Shown one piece after another: positions 17,953 through 25,481 of a stretch of 61,432 nucleotides of DNA. A model generated the notes under the pieces. It saw only the letters and a program-made list of their open reading frames with translations, made no database searches and was not told the origin of the DNA. The translations under genes and the position numbers were made by a program. The stretch is from the NCBI GenBank assembly GCA_944323335.1, contig CALUSB010000009.1:1-61432 (forward strand). Reading direction: 5' to 3'. The stretch comes from Candidatus Gastranaerophilales bacterium. GTDB taxonomy: Bacteria; Cyanobacteriota; Vampirovibrionia; Gastranaerophilales; Gastranaerophilaceae. Position 1 is the first letter of the stretch. Every line of letters begins with the position of its first letter.

Positions 17953-18655
17953 TTTCTTCTTCCTTGTTTTTAGGGATAATTATTTTTCTTAGGGCTTCCT
18001 TAAGCTTTTCTATTTCAAATTCCTTGAATACAGACATTTCTTCTTTGATTTTTTCATCTTCTTCATATTCTTCTTCAAGTCCAAATATGCTTAAAAGCTT
18101 TCTGAAGCGTTTTTTGAGAGATTTTATTGAATCAGATATTTTCTTTTCAATAAAGTTTTGAACTTCTCCTATAAGGGCATTAACTTTCTCAGCTACTTTT
18201 GCAATTTCATTTCTTATATTCTCTATAGCATTTGGCAGAGACTTGATTATTTGAGGAAAATCTTTAACAATATTTAAAAGCGGTTTTAAAATGTTGTTTG
18301 AAATTCCTTCAAAAACTTTTGCAACCGGTTTAGGCAGAGAATTTTGTATTTTATTAAGAATATTTAAGGCAGTGTTTGCAAAGTTATTTAGTTGCTGTTG
18401 GAATTTCTCTGCAAGTTGTGCATTTTTTAACATTGCCTCCTGCAGCGCCTGTTCACGAGCCTCAGCTCGCTGCATTTGTTTCCACTGCGCATAACATTCC
18501 TGATATGTCATCTCGCCCGGACGCCTTGGTTCATCCATTTTTTTGGTTGATGAACCGCCGCCCATGCCGTTACAGATTGGGCATGCTCCAAGAGGAAGTC
18601 CATGCGGGCATGTATTTGCTCGATTATTGTTGACAGTAGAGATGGATGTTGTCAT
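17918..18655 (-). CDS. Hypothetical coiled-coil protein with CPHG/CPIC zinc-binding-like motif
   Basis: A 245-residue protein. Residues 16-32 carry CPHGLPLGACPICNGMGGG, a four-ligand Cys/His motif likely to bind zinc, followed by a long amphipathic helical region and an acidic patch (EEEYEEDEKIKEE). No known family recognised. I start it at ATG 18655 because AAGGAA lies seven bases upstream; that site is inside the riboswitch hairpin. An in-frame upstream start at 18712 would run through the riboswitch. It is the first of three genes that are probably co-transcribed. Confidence 0.65.
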   Translation of the reverse strand: MTTSISTVNNNRANTCPHGLPLGACPICNGMGGGSSTKKMDEPRRPGEMTYQECYAQWKQMQRAEAREQALQEAMLKNAQLAEKFQQQLNNFANTALNILNKIQNSLPKPVAKVFEGISNNILKPLLNIVKDFPQIIKSLPNAIENIRNEIAKVAEKVNALIGEVQNFIEKKISDSIKSLKKRFRKLLSIFGLEEEYEEDEKIKEEMSVFKEFEIEKLKEALRKIIIPKNKEEEIARRTNKRGDS

Positions 18656-18659
18656 TAAA

Positions 18660-18789
18660 AAGTTCCTTGGCTTGTGCCGCAGCAAGGAACTTATCATCTT
18701 AAAGCGGTGCACGCACTTTTAAGTGTTAATAAGTTTTCCGACTTTACGGCTGCGGTCCAGTTAAGGATTTTCACCTTATTTCCTTTATT
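18660..18789 (-). promoter_or_regulatory. Cobalamin-type riboswitch with ribosome-site-masking hairpin
   Basis: Read on the minus strand, the core from 18789 to 18728 has P3 AATAA/TTATT, P4 AAGG/CCTT around GTGAAAAT, P6 ACT/AGT and loop L5 with CCGCAGC, followed by AGTCGGAA. This matches the element before nrdD (37630-37692) almost base for base, with compensatory changes in P3 and P4. Downstream, a perfect 10-bp hairpin (AAGTTCCTTG/CAAGGAACTT, 18692-18660) carries GCTGCGG in its loop, the exact complement of L5, and holds the AAGGAA ribosome site in its stem. That is the expected L5-L13 kissing contact of a translational off-switch. Ligand identity is inferred from the core sequence. Confidence 0.85.
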
Positions 18790-18796
18790 TATGGCT

Positions 18797-18825
18797 ATAC
18801 TATCACGCTTAATATCAAGCGTCAA
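18797..18825 (-). promoter_or_regulatory. Promoter of the riboswitch-led operon
   Basis: On the minus strand, TTGACG (18825-18820), a 17-base spacer and TAGTAT (18802-18797) form a good vegetative promoter. Transcription would begin within a few bases of the first riboswitch stem, so this riboswitch has no room for P1/P2. A dyad ACGCTT-N6-AAGCGT (18805-18822) lies in the spacer and could be an operator. Confidence 0.6.
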
Positions 18826-18867
18826 ACATGCGCTTGTATAAAACATGTAAAAAATTTTTTTGAACAT

Positions 18868-18892
18868 AAAAAATCCCCCGCTAAGAGGGATT
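18868..18892 (-). terminator. Rho-independent terminator (minus strand)
   Basis: Minus-strand hairpin AATCCC/GGGATT (18892-18872) followed by a run of six U. It resembles, and probably duplicates, the terminator at 18983-19008 behind tRNA-Leu. Confidence 0.7.
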
Positions 18893-18900
18893 ACATATAA

Positions 18901-18979
18901 TTTATCTGCCCTTGAACGGAGTCGACTGAGCGACCGTGAGGTTGCGACTTCGCCAGATACGTGGGGTCGGTTCGACTCT
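18901..18979 (-). pseudogene. Degenerate copy of the tRNA-Leu 3' end
   Basis: This stretch keeps pieces of the tRNA-Leu 3' half and its flank in the same order: TTTATCTGCC (18901), CGGAGTCGA (18917) and ACGTGGGGT (18959), in plus-strand reading. About 30 foreign bases lie between them, and an inverted GGTTCGACTC piece is at 18969. It cannot fold as a tRNA. It is followed by its own terminator copy, which points to duplication of the tRNA 3' end with terminator and later insertion or rearrangement. Confidence 0.55.
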
Positions 18980-18982
18980 ATT

Positions 18983-19008
18983 AAAAAATCTCCCCTTTGA
19001 GGGAGATT
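18983..19008 (-). terminator. Rho-independent terminator of tRNA-Leu
   Basis: On the minus strand the tRNA-Leu gene is followed after about 15 bases by the hairpin AATCTCCC/GGGAGATT with a CAAAGG-type loop and six U. Confidence 0.8.
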
Positions 19009-19022
19009 ATATTTTATTTATC

Positions 19023-19109
19023 TGCCGGTGGCCGGAGTCGAACCGGCACGTGGGGTGAACCACACCAGATTTTGAGTCTGGCACGTCTACCAATTTCATC
19101 ACACCGGCA
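19023..19109 (-). tRNA. tRNA-Leu(CAA)
   Basis: An 87-base tRNA on the minus strand. The acceptor stem is TGCCGGT/ACCGGCA, the D arm has AAATTGGTAGACG, the anticodon stem-loop is CCAGA-CTCAAAA-TCTGG with anticodon CAA (codon UUG), a long variable arm follows as expected for a class II tRNA, and the T arm is GCCGGTTCGACTCCGGC. No CCA is encoded. It is flanked on both sides by partial copies of itself (18901-18979 and 19191-19223). Confidence 0.95.
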
Positions 19110-19129
19110 GGTAAATAGTATTTAATTGT

Positions 19130-19223
19130 CATGTCTGCTATGTGATGAAATTGGTCTGCATATTTTCTAAAACACGCTTCGCGCATTTTGCATCACACCG
19201 GCAGGTAAATAGTATTCAATTGT
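19130..19223. repeat. Duplicated tRNA-Leu 5' end and promoter flank with inverted repeat
   Basis: The 33 bases at 19097-19129 (tRNA-Leu 5' end plus upstream flank) recur at 19191-19223 with one mismatch, 94 bases apart. The bases between include TGTGATGAAATTGG (19141-19154), the exact inverse complement of the tRNA 5' region at 19090-19103, and CGCTTCGCGC. The duplicate stops after 13 bases of tRNA sequence, so it is not functional. This may be the trace of an inserted small element. Confidence 0.75.
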
Positions 19224-19244
19224 ATTCATAATACCAAAAAAAGA

Positions 19245-20696
19245 TTATTTTTCCAGTTCTTTTTTTAGAATTTCATTTAACATCTGAGGATTTGCTCTGC
19301 CCTTTGTTTCTTTCATAATTTGACCTACAAAGAAACCAAAGAGCTTATCTCTTCCGCCCTTGTATGCAGCAACCTGCTCTGGGTTTGCTGCTACTACTTT
19401 TCTTGCAAGCTCCTCAAGTGCGCTTGCGTCAGACAGGACGCTAAGACCTTTCTTTTCAACAAGCTCTTGAGCGTTATCGCCGGATTTTAGAATATCAACA
19501 ACAAGTTGTTTTGCAATATTGTTTGATATTGTACCTTTTTCAAGAAGAGAAAGAAGTTTTACAAAATTTTCAACCGTAAGTTTTGACTCGTTTATTGAAA
19601 TTTTTTCTTCTTTAAGATATGCGGCAACCTCACCCATTAGGAAGTTTGATGCAACTTTAGGATTTACGCCTAATTTTAGTGCTTCATCATAGAATAGCGC
19701 CATGTCCATTTGATTTACTATAACATTAGCATCGTATTCGCTTAAGCCAAGCCCCACATACCTTTCAACCTTTTGAAGCGGAAGTTCAGGCATCGTGGAT
19801 TTTATTTCATCAATCCATTCTCTGCTTATTTCTAAAGGCATAAGGTCGGGTTCGGGGAAGTAACGGTAGTCATGAGCGTCTTCTTTTCCTCTCATTGATG
19901 ATGTTGTACCGCTGTTATCGTCCCAAAGGCGGGTTTCTTGAATAACTTCGCCGCCATCTTCAATGATTTCTGTTTGCCTGTCAAATTCGTATTCAATAGC
20001 CCTTACAAGTGCTTTAAAGCTGTTTACGTTTTTAATTTCTGCTCTTGTGCCAAATTCTTTTTGACCTTTTAATCTTACAGAAATATTGGCATCAGCTCTC
20101 ATAGAGCCTTCTTCCAGGTTCCCATCGCACACACCGATGTATCTTAAGATATTTCTTAACTGCTCAACATATTCTCTTGCTTCTTCTGATGAGCGCATAT
20201 CGGGTTCTGATACTATTTCAAGCAGCGGTGTTCCTGCGCGGTTAAGGTCTACAAGTGAGTATGAAGAACCGTATAAACCTGCAGCGCCTGCGTGCACCAG
20301 TTTTCCAGCGTCTTCTTCAAGATGTGCTCTTGTTATGCCAATTTTTTTATTTGAAATTTGCACCCAACCGCCAAGACAAATAGGTTCGTCAAATTGAGAA
20401 ATTTGATACCCTTTTGGCAAATCAGGATAGAAATATTGTTTTCTGTCGAATTTACATCTTTTTGGTATTTCAGAATTTAGTGCAAGACCGGTTAAAATAC
20501 CCATTCTAACGGCTTCCTTATTTAAAACGGGAAGCACACCTGGCATACCTAGGGTAATAGCTGATGTTTGAGTGTTTGGTTCTTTACCAAAAGCAGCTCC
20601 GTCTGGCGCAAATATTTTTGTATTAGTCTTTAGCTGGGCATGGACTTCAAGTCCTATGACCATTTCATATTTTTCTTTCATATCAACAGGTGACAT
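19245..20696 (-). CDS. gatB: Asp/Glu-tRNA amidotransferase subunit B
   Basis: A 483-residue GatB, full length. It opens with YEMVIGLEVHAQLKT and has CKFDRKQYFYPDLPKGYQIS, the EEDAGKLVH segment, the kinase-like core NVNSFKALVRAIEYE and the C-terminal YqeY-like tail (GRANPQMLNEILKKEL). It phosphorylates misacylated Glu-tRNA(Gln)/Asp-tRNA(Asn) and transfers ammonia from GatA. AAGGAG five bases before the ATG at 20696 supports this start. gatC lies 7.5 kb away and gatA is outside the window. Confidence 0.96.
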   Translation of the reverse strand: MSPVDMKEKYEMVIGLEVHAQLKTNTKIFAPDGAAFGKEPNTQTSAITLGMPGVLPVLNKEAVRMGILTGLALNSEIPKRCKFDRKQYFYPDLPKGYQISQFDEPICLGGWVQISNKKIGITRAHLEEDAGKLVHAGAAGLYGSSYSLVDLNRAGTPLLEIVSEPDMRSSEEAREYVEQLRNILRYIGVCDGNLEEGSMRADANISVRLKGQKEFGTRAEIKNVNSFKALVRAIEYEFDRQTEIIEDGGEVIQETRLWDDNSGTTSSMRGKEDAHDYRYFPEPDLMPLEISREWIDEIKSTMPELPLQKVERYVGLGLSEYDANVIVNQMDMALFYDEALKLGVNPKVASNFLMGEVAAYLKEEKISINESKLTVENFVKLLSLLEKGTISNNIAKQLVVDILKSGDNAQELVEKKGLSVLSDASALEELARKVVAANPEQVAAYKGGRDKLFGFFVGQIMKETKGRANPQMLNEILKKELEK

Positions 20697-20841
20697 TTTC
20701 TCTCCTTGATAACTGTGTTTTTACTAAATATTATCACAAAAAATTTTATAAAAAAGTTAATAATTTGTAACATTTTATTCAAAATAAGCACATTATTTGT
20801 CTTTCGCGATTTTATTAATATAAGGAAGTGGAGTATAGAAT

Positions 20842-21600
20842 ATGAGTTATCCTCTTAACAATCAGCAACAGTATATGCCTCAGGGAATGCCTATGGCAAC
20901 TTGCGGTGCTGTTTCAATAAATATTATGAATCCGACAGTAGGCACAACAAATCCAATGTGCCAGCCTTATCAAAACGGAGTTTATCAATATCCTCAAAGT
21001 AGTCTGTATAGTTCTCAACCAATGCAGATGCAATATCCTATGAATTATAATAACAATGTAAACAATAACTCTCTTAATGCGGTGGGCGACAATCAAACTC
21101 CTGCGCCGCCCGCACCTCAAACAACTCAAGAAGAAGCAAAAACAGAAGATAAGAAAGAGGAAAAAAAGATGAAAGAAAAAGTTCCTCTTACTGATGATTA
21201 TATAAAATCACTTGAAAATTATTTAAACTCTCAAGACTCAAAGGTTCGCCTGATGGGTGCACAAGATGTACTTGAAAGATTTAAAGAAGATTCAGCAAGA
21301 AAAAACGATGCAGCTTTAACTGCACTTTTAAACAAGATACTACAAGACCCTAACTCTGCAGTAAGATTTCTTGGTTTGACAACACTTGAGGCAGGATACG
21401 CAACAGGTAATGAGCAAACAGTAGAAATCTTAAAAGCAATTCAAGCAGACGGTCAAAAAGAATACGGTGAAGATTCACTGTTAGCCTCACAGATACTTCT
21501 TAACATGAGCGCAGGAGAAAAGGTAAAATATGAATCTGACGAACCTGTTAACGAAGAGACAAAAAAACAAGAAACTCAAGAAACTAAGGAGGCTGCATAA
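20842..21600 (+). CDS. Gln/Pro-rich protein with HEAT-like C-terminal domain (paralogue 1)
   Basis: A 252-residue protein. Residues 1-95 are a low-complexity Gln, Asn, Pro, Tyr and Met-rich segment with a short conserved patch GAVSINIMNP. A highly charged linker (EEAKTEDKKEEKKMKEK) leads to two or three HEAT/ARM-like helical pairs (YLNSQDSKVRLMGAQDVLER, ILQDPNSAVRFLGLTTLEAG). The product of 22177-23268 has the same plan. HEAT domains bind proteins; the N-terminal part is likely disordered. GGAG precedes the ATG. The function is unknown. Confidence 0.65.
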   Translation: MSYPLNNQQQYMPQGMPMATCGAVSINIMNPTVGTTNPMCQPYQNGVYQYPQSSLYSSQPMQMQYPMNYNNNVNNNSLNAVGDNQTPAPPAPQTTQEEAKTEDKKEEKKMKEKVPLTDDYIKSLENYLNSQDSKVRLMGAQDVLERFKEDSARKNDAALTALLNKILQDPNSAVRFLGLTTLEAGYATGNEQTVEILKAIQADGQKEYGEDSLLASQILLNMSAGEKVKYESDEPVNEETKKQETQETKEAA

Positions 21601-22043
21601 TGACAGTACTTAATGTAGCTTCAAAAGCAGCAGCGTTAATGGCCTCGGGTGCTTCTTTGTATGACATTCATTCGTTGGCAAAAAGAGAAGCAAATATTAA
21701 GCGCGAAAGCAACTATGCAGATGACTTTATTGCTCAAAACATTGGAGCTTCGAAACTGAACTATCCAAGTGCTAAGCATAATGGCATGAAGCAATGGATT
21801 ATGGATTTTCAATATCCTCTTCAATTGTCCGAAGTTTGGAACTTGGCTTCAGGTTATGTTGTTGGAGCCGCTAAGGGTATATGTCATAATTTTGCTACAC
21901 TCGGCTTCTCTGCTTTAGCATTTTTTGCAAAGAAAGACGGCATGAAAAAGTTTGGCGTTATAGGTCTTGGTTTATCTGTGGCATGGGATTTTATTAAAAA
22001 CAGTACTAACTTATTTGAAAAAACAGATTATTTAAGAAAGTAG
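21600..22043 (+). CDS. Hypothetical protein between HEAT-like paralogues
   Basis: A 147-residue protein that starts on the last base of the previous stop codon (TAATG), so the two are translationally coupled. It has two hydrophobic stretches, ASGYVVGAAKGICHNF and ATLGFSALAFFA, and a third weaker one (FGVIGLGLSVAWDFI), with basic ends. It may be a small membrane protein that works with the upstream HEAT-like protein. No family recognised. Confidence 0.6.
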   Translation: MTVLNVASKAAALMASGASLYDIHSLAKREANIKRESNYADDFIAQNIGASKLNYPSAKHNGMKQWIMDFQYPLQLSEVWNLASGYVVGAAKGICHNFATLGFSALAFFAKKDGMKKFGVIGLGLSVAWDFIKNSTNLFEKTDYLRK

Positions 22044-22176
22044 TTTTTGTAACACCGTAACAGAGCCTGTTTTGACCTTAATTAACAAAACTTAATAAAA
22101 TAAAAAAAAATAGCAATTTATTTTAATCACAAGATTTATTACAACTGTTAAATGATATCTATCAAAGGAGATTTAT

Positions 22177-23268
22177 ATGATACAACCGCAGTATTCACAA
22201 CAGCAATACCCCCAAGTACCAAGCGCAGTAAGCATTAATATCTATGAGCCCAAAAGCTACGGTTCTGTTCCTACACAAGCTCCATATAATTATTCCAGCC
22301 AGCTTTATGCAATGCCTGAAGCTTCGGCATGGGGCCCGCAAACACAACAAATGGTGCAATCTCCTTATCAACAATATGCAGCAAATCCAATAATGCCTCA
22401 ACAAGCTCCTGTGGCTCCTGTTGCACCTCAACCAATGCCAGAGAGTACAATTGAGCCTCAACAAGCATCTGCAGCTCCCGCTGCTGAACAAACTCAAATG
22501 CCTGAGGTAAAGCAAGGAGAAGAGGCTCCTAAAGTTGATACAGATGCTTTAATTAAAGATTTAAAAAGCACAGACTATAATACACAAGCGGAAGCAATAA
22601 CTTCAATCGCTAACTTTACTCAAGCAACTCCTGACATAGCTCTTCAAGTTGCAACTGACCCTGTTAAACAGTCTTTAATTGATGTAATCAATACTGACAC
22701 AAGTGCTCTTCCTGACGCAACAGAAGAACAAAAGGCACTTGCCGAAAAACAAAATAAAGGTGAAAAATTAACTCCAGAAGAACAAGCACAATTAGACCAA
22801 CTTTCACCAAAAGTAGCAGCAAATAAAAACAAAATCTTTGCACTATTCACTCTTGCTATGGTTCAAAAACTTTCAAGAGATAATGAAGCTCAGTATGCTC
22901 AGTTCCAAACAGAGCAAGGAAAACAAGCTCCTGCTAACTTAGCTCTTAAAGATTTAATGGGTTATAACGAAATAGTTAACACTATCCAAAATGAACCTAA
23001 TAAAGAATTGAAAATAGCCGCTATTCAAGCTCTTCAATATATAGCTAAACCTGAAGAAAAAGCTGAAGTGGAACAAGTTCTTCAAGGTGCACTAAACGAC
23101 CAAGATGCTGATATTAAACAAACTGCTCAAGAAGCTATAGCAAAACTTGGTGATGTACCTGCAGCAGACACAGCTAATGCTCAAGCACCTCAGGCTGACG
23201 CTGCCCAAGAACAAGCTGCTCCTGCTCAAGAAGAACAAAAACCTGCTGAAGAACAAAAAGCAGCATAA
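22177..23268 (+). CDS. Gln/Ala/Pro-rich protein with HEAT-like domain (paralogue 2)
   Basis: A 363-residue protein with the same architecture as 20842-21600. The Gln/Pro/Tyr-rich N terminus carries SAVSINIYEPKSYG (compare GAVSINIMNP), followed by a helical region with HEAT-like units (LIKDLKSTDYNTQAEAITSI, ELKIAAIQALQYIAKPEEKA, GALNDQDADIKQTAQEAIAK) and an Ala/Gln/Glu-rich tail. Strong bias to Ala, Gln and Pro over both ends suggests disordered tails. AAAGGAGA precedes the ATG. The role is unknown; a scaffold is a reasonable guess. Confidence 0.65.
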   Translation: MIQPQYSQQQYPQVPSAVSINIYEPKSYGSVPTQAPYNYSSQLYAMPEASAWGPQTQQMVQSPYQQYAANPIMPQQAPVAPVAPQPMPESTIEPQQASAAPAAEQTQMPEVKQGEEAPKVDTDALIKDLKSTDYNTQAEAITSIANFTQATPDIALQVATDPVKQSLIDVINTDTSALPDATEEQKALAEKQNKGEKLTPEEQAQLDQLSPKVAANKNKIFALFTLAMVQKLSRDNEAQYAQFQTEQGKQAPANLALKDLMGYNEIVNTIQNEPNKELKIAAIQALQYIAKPEEKAEVEQVLQGALNDQDADIKQTAQEAIAKLGDVPAADTANAQAPQADAAQEQAAPAQEEQKPAEEQKAA

Positions 23269-23302
23269 ATTTTAAATAAGCACAAATAAGCTATTGTTAA
23301 GT

Positions 23303-23340
23303 AAATCCGCATTGAGTATATCTTGAATGCGGATTTTATT
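23303..23340 (+). terminator. Rho-independent terminator
   Basis: Perfect 11-bp stem AAATCCGCATT/AATGCGGATTT with a 12-base loop and TTATT after it. It closes the transcript of the HEAT-like gene group. Confidence 0.85.
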
Positions 23341-23391
23341 AATATATATTAATTTTTTGAAAAAAATATAAACATATTGTTTAATTGTTAT

Positions 23392-23706
23392 ATGAGTAAA
23401 ATAACCAGATTTATCCCGAACGGAAATAAAAAAATAGCACAGCTGAAAGCATATTTAGGTTTTGAATATATAAAACTAAAAAAAGATGTAAACGGTCTGG
23501 AGTTCAATTTAGAGCATTTGCTTGAGTATTCAAAAGACGTCAGATATATAATCTCTGTTGCTAGGAAAACTCAAGAGGGCACTTTTGTTTACAACTTTTT
23601 TGTAGAAGGTGCAAAATTAAATCTGTTTTTTGATGCTTATTTTAATGGTAAAATAGAGGGTGAGATAATAGATATAGACAAACTAAAGCCGGAAAATCTT
23701 GCATGA
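23392..23706 (+). CDS. Hypothetical small protein
   Basis: A 104-residue protein with alternating charged and aromatic residues and predicted alpha/beta content (YIKLKKDVNGLEFNLEHLLE, FVYNFFVEGAKLNLFFDAYF). I start it at ATG 23392; a TTG at 23377 is in frame but less likely. Its stop overlaps the start of the radical SAM gene by 4 bases (23703-23706), so it is probably co-translated with it. No family recognised. Confidence 0.55.
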   Translation: MSKITRFIPNGNKKIAQLKAYLGFEYIKLKKDVNGLEFNLEHLLEYSKDVRYIISVARKTQEGTFVYNFFVEGAKLNLFFDAYFNGKIEGEIIDIDKLKPENLA

Positions 23707-25481
23707 ACTCTCAAAAATTTTTAGAAGAATACGCGTCAATACTGCACTCTTGCGAACGCCCGTCCAGATACATAGGTTCAGAGTTTTTAAGCCAAAACAA
23801 GGATTTTGCATCTGCCGATGTTAGGGTTGCATTTGTTTTTCCAGATAAATACGAAATCGGTATCAGTAACTTTGGACATAAAATTTTATACCATGTAATA
23901 AATTCCTGTGAAAATTTCATGGCAGATAGAGCATATGCTCCCGATAAGGACTTTTTGGACTTGCTTCAAAAGGAAAATAAACTTCTTTATGCCCTTGAGT
24001 CTAAAGAGCCGCTTAAAGATTTTGACTTTTTAGCTGTAGCGCTGCAGTATGAAATGTCATACACTACGCTTCTTAAACTTCTTGAATGCTCGGGGATTTC
24101 ACCGTTTATAAAAGACAGAAAAAATGATGACCCGATAATTTTTGCAGGCGGGCCATGTGCCTTTAATCCTGCGCCATTGTCAAAATTTGTTGATTTATTT
24201 GTAATAGGTGATGGTGAAGAGGTTTGCGTTGAGATTTTAGAAAAATATAACTCGATTAAACACCTGGACAGATTTAAAATTCTTGAAGAATTGTCAAAAA
24301 TTGAGGGTGTTTATTGTCCTATTTATCCTAAAAAAACTAGAAAAAGGATATTTGTACCGGATAAAAAATCGCACCCGACAAAATCACCTATTTCACACTT
24401 TGTAAGTGTGCATGATAGGGCAACTGTTGAAATTAGACGCGGCTGCGGCAGATTGTGCAGATTTTGCCAAAGTTCACACACAAATTTGCCCATAAGGGAG
24501 AGAAAAAAAGACGATATCATCTCTCTTGCTTGTGATTATGTAAGAAACACGGGATACGACGAGTACTCGCTTTTGTCTCTTTCATCTAATGACCACAGCT
24601 CAATTGAAGAGATTATAGAAGAATTAAACAAGCATTTTAAGGGCACTGGCGTGAATGTTTCTCTGCCTAGTCAAAGGGCGGATAAGTTTTCTACTAAACT
24701 TGCAAAATTGATGCAAGCAGAGAAAAAAGCTACTGTTACAATCGCTCCTGAGGCCGGCAGTCAAAGAATGCGAGATATTATAAATAAAAATTTGACTCAA
24801 GAGCAAATATTAAATGCGGTTTTATCTTGTGTTGAAAACGGCTGGGATAAGATTAAGTTTTATTTTATCATCGGGCTGCCTTTTGAGACTGATGACGATG
24901 TTTTGGCCATTGCAGATTTAATTAAAACAATTAACTTTGAATGTAAGAAAAGAGGCTACAGAAAGCCTGCTATAACATGCTCTATATCTGTTTTTGTTCC
25001 AAAACCGCATACACCTTTTGCGTGGCATCCGCAAAATTCACTTGCTGAAATAGAGCGCAAAAAGGCGCTTTTGCTCTCAAGAAAACCTGAGATTAAAAAT
25101 GCCAGATTAAACTTCCACTCGCCGAGAGTTTCTCAGCTTGAGGCGTTTTTGACCCGTGGGGATATTAGAGTTGCTGATTTCATTTATGAACTTTATAAAA
25201 GCGGCTCATATCTTGATTCTTGGGAAGAAAATATTGATTTTGAGCTTTATCATAAGATTGCAAAAGACCTTGATATAGATATTGAAGAAGAGGCCACAAG
25301 AGCTTATACTACGGAAAATGAGCTGCCTTGGGATATTATTGACACGGGACTAGATAAAACTTGGCTTATAAACGAGTATAAGCTTGCCAAAGAGGCAAAG
25401 ACAACTATTCCATGTGATGTTAAATGCTCTAATTGCGGTGTATGTAAAAATCTAAAAACTCACAAAGTGCTTGATAAGTAG
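23703..25481 (+). CDS. B12-binding-domain radical SAM protein (TIGR03960-like)
   Basis: A 592-residue protein. The first 200 residues resemble a B12-binding-like domain that lacks an obvious DxHxxG (FPDKYEIGISNFGHKILYHV, IIFAGGPCAFNPAPLSKFVD). Then comes the radical SAM core with RRGCGRLCRFCQ (CX3CX2C) near residue 245 and IAPEAGSQRMRDIINKN. A Cys-rich tail (CDVKCSNCGVCKNL) may bind another cluster. This layout is the TIGR03960 family, common in anaerobes, cyanobacteria and Firmicutes, often next to a TIGR03936 protein. Its reaction is not established. Confidence 0.82.
   Translation: MNSQKFLEEYASILHSCERPSRYIGSEFLSQNKDFASADVRVAFVFPDKYEIGISNFGHKILYHVINSCENFMADRAYAPDKDFLDLLQKENKLLYALESKEPLKDFDFLAVALQYEMSYTTLLKLLECSGISPFIKDRKNDDPIIFAGGPCAFNPAPLSKFVDLFVIGDGEEVCVEILEKYNSIKHLDRFKILEELSKIEGVYCPIYPKKTRKRIFVPDKKSHPTKSPISHFVSVHDRATVEIRRGCGRLCRFCQSSHTNLPIRERKKDDIISLACDYVRNTGYDEYSLLSLSSNDHSSIEEIIEELNKHFKGTGVNVSLPSQRADKFSTKLAKLMQAEKKATVTIAPEAGSQRMRDIINKNLTQEQILNAVLSCVENGWDKIKFYFIIGLPFETDDDVLAIADLIKTINFECKKRGYRKPAITCSISVFVPKPHTPFAWHPQNSLAEIERKKALLLSRKPEIKNARLNFHSPRVSQLEAFLTRGDIRVADFIYELYKSGSYLDSWEENIDFELYHKIAKDLDIDIEEEATRAYTTENELPWDIIDTGLDKTWLINEYKLAKEAKTTIPCDVKCSNCGVCKNLKTHKVLDK

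Noticed and set aside
18901-18979. Second functional tRNA gene
   Set aside because: No acceptor stem or anticodon arm can be formed; only fragments of the tRNA-Leu 3' half are present.
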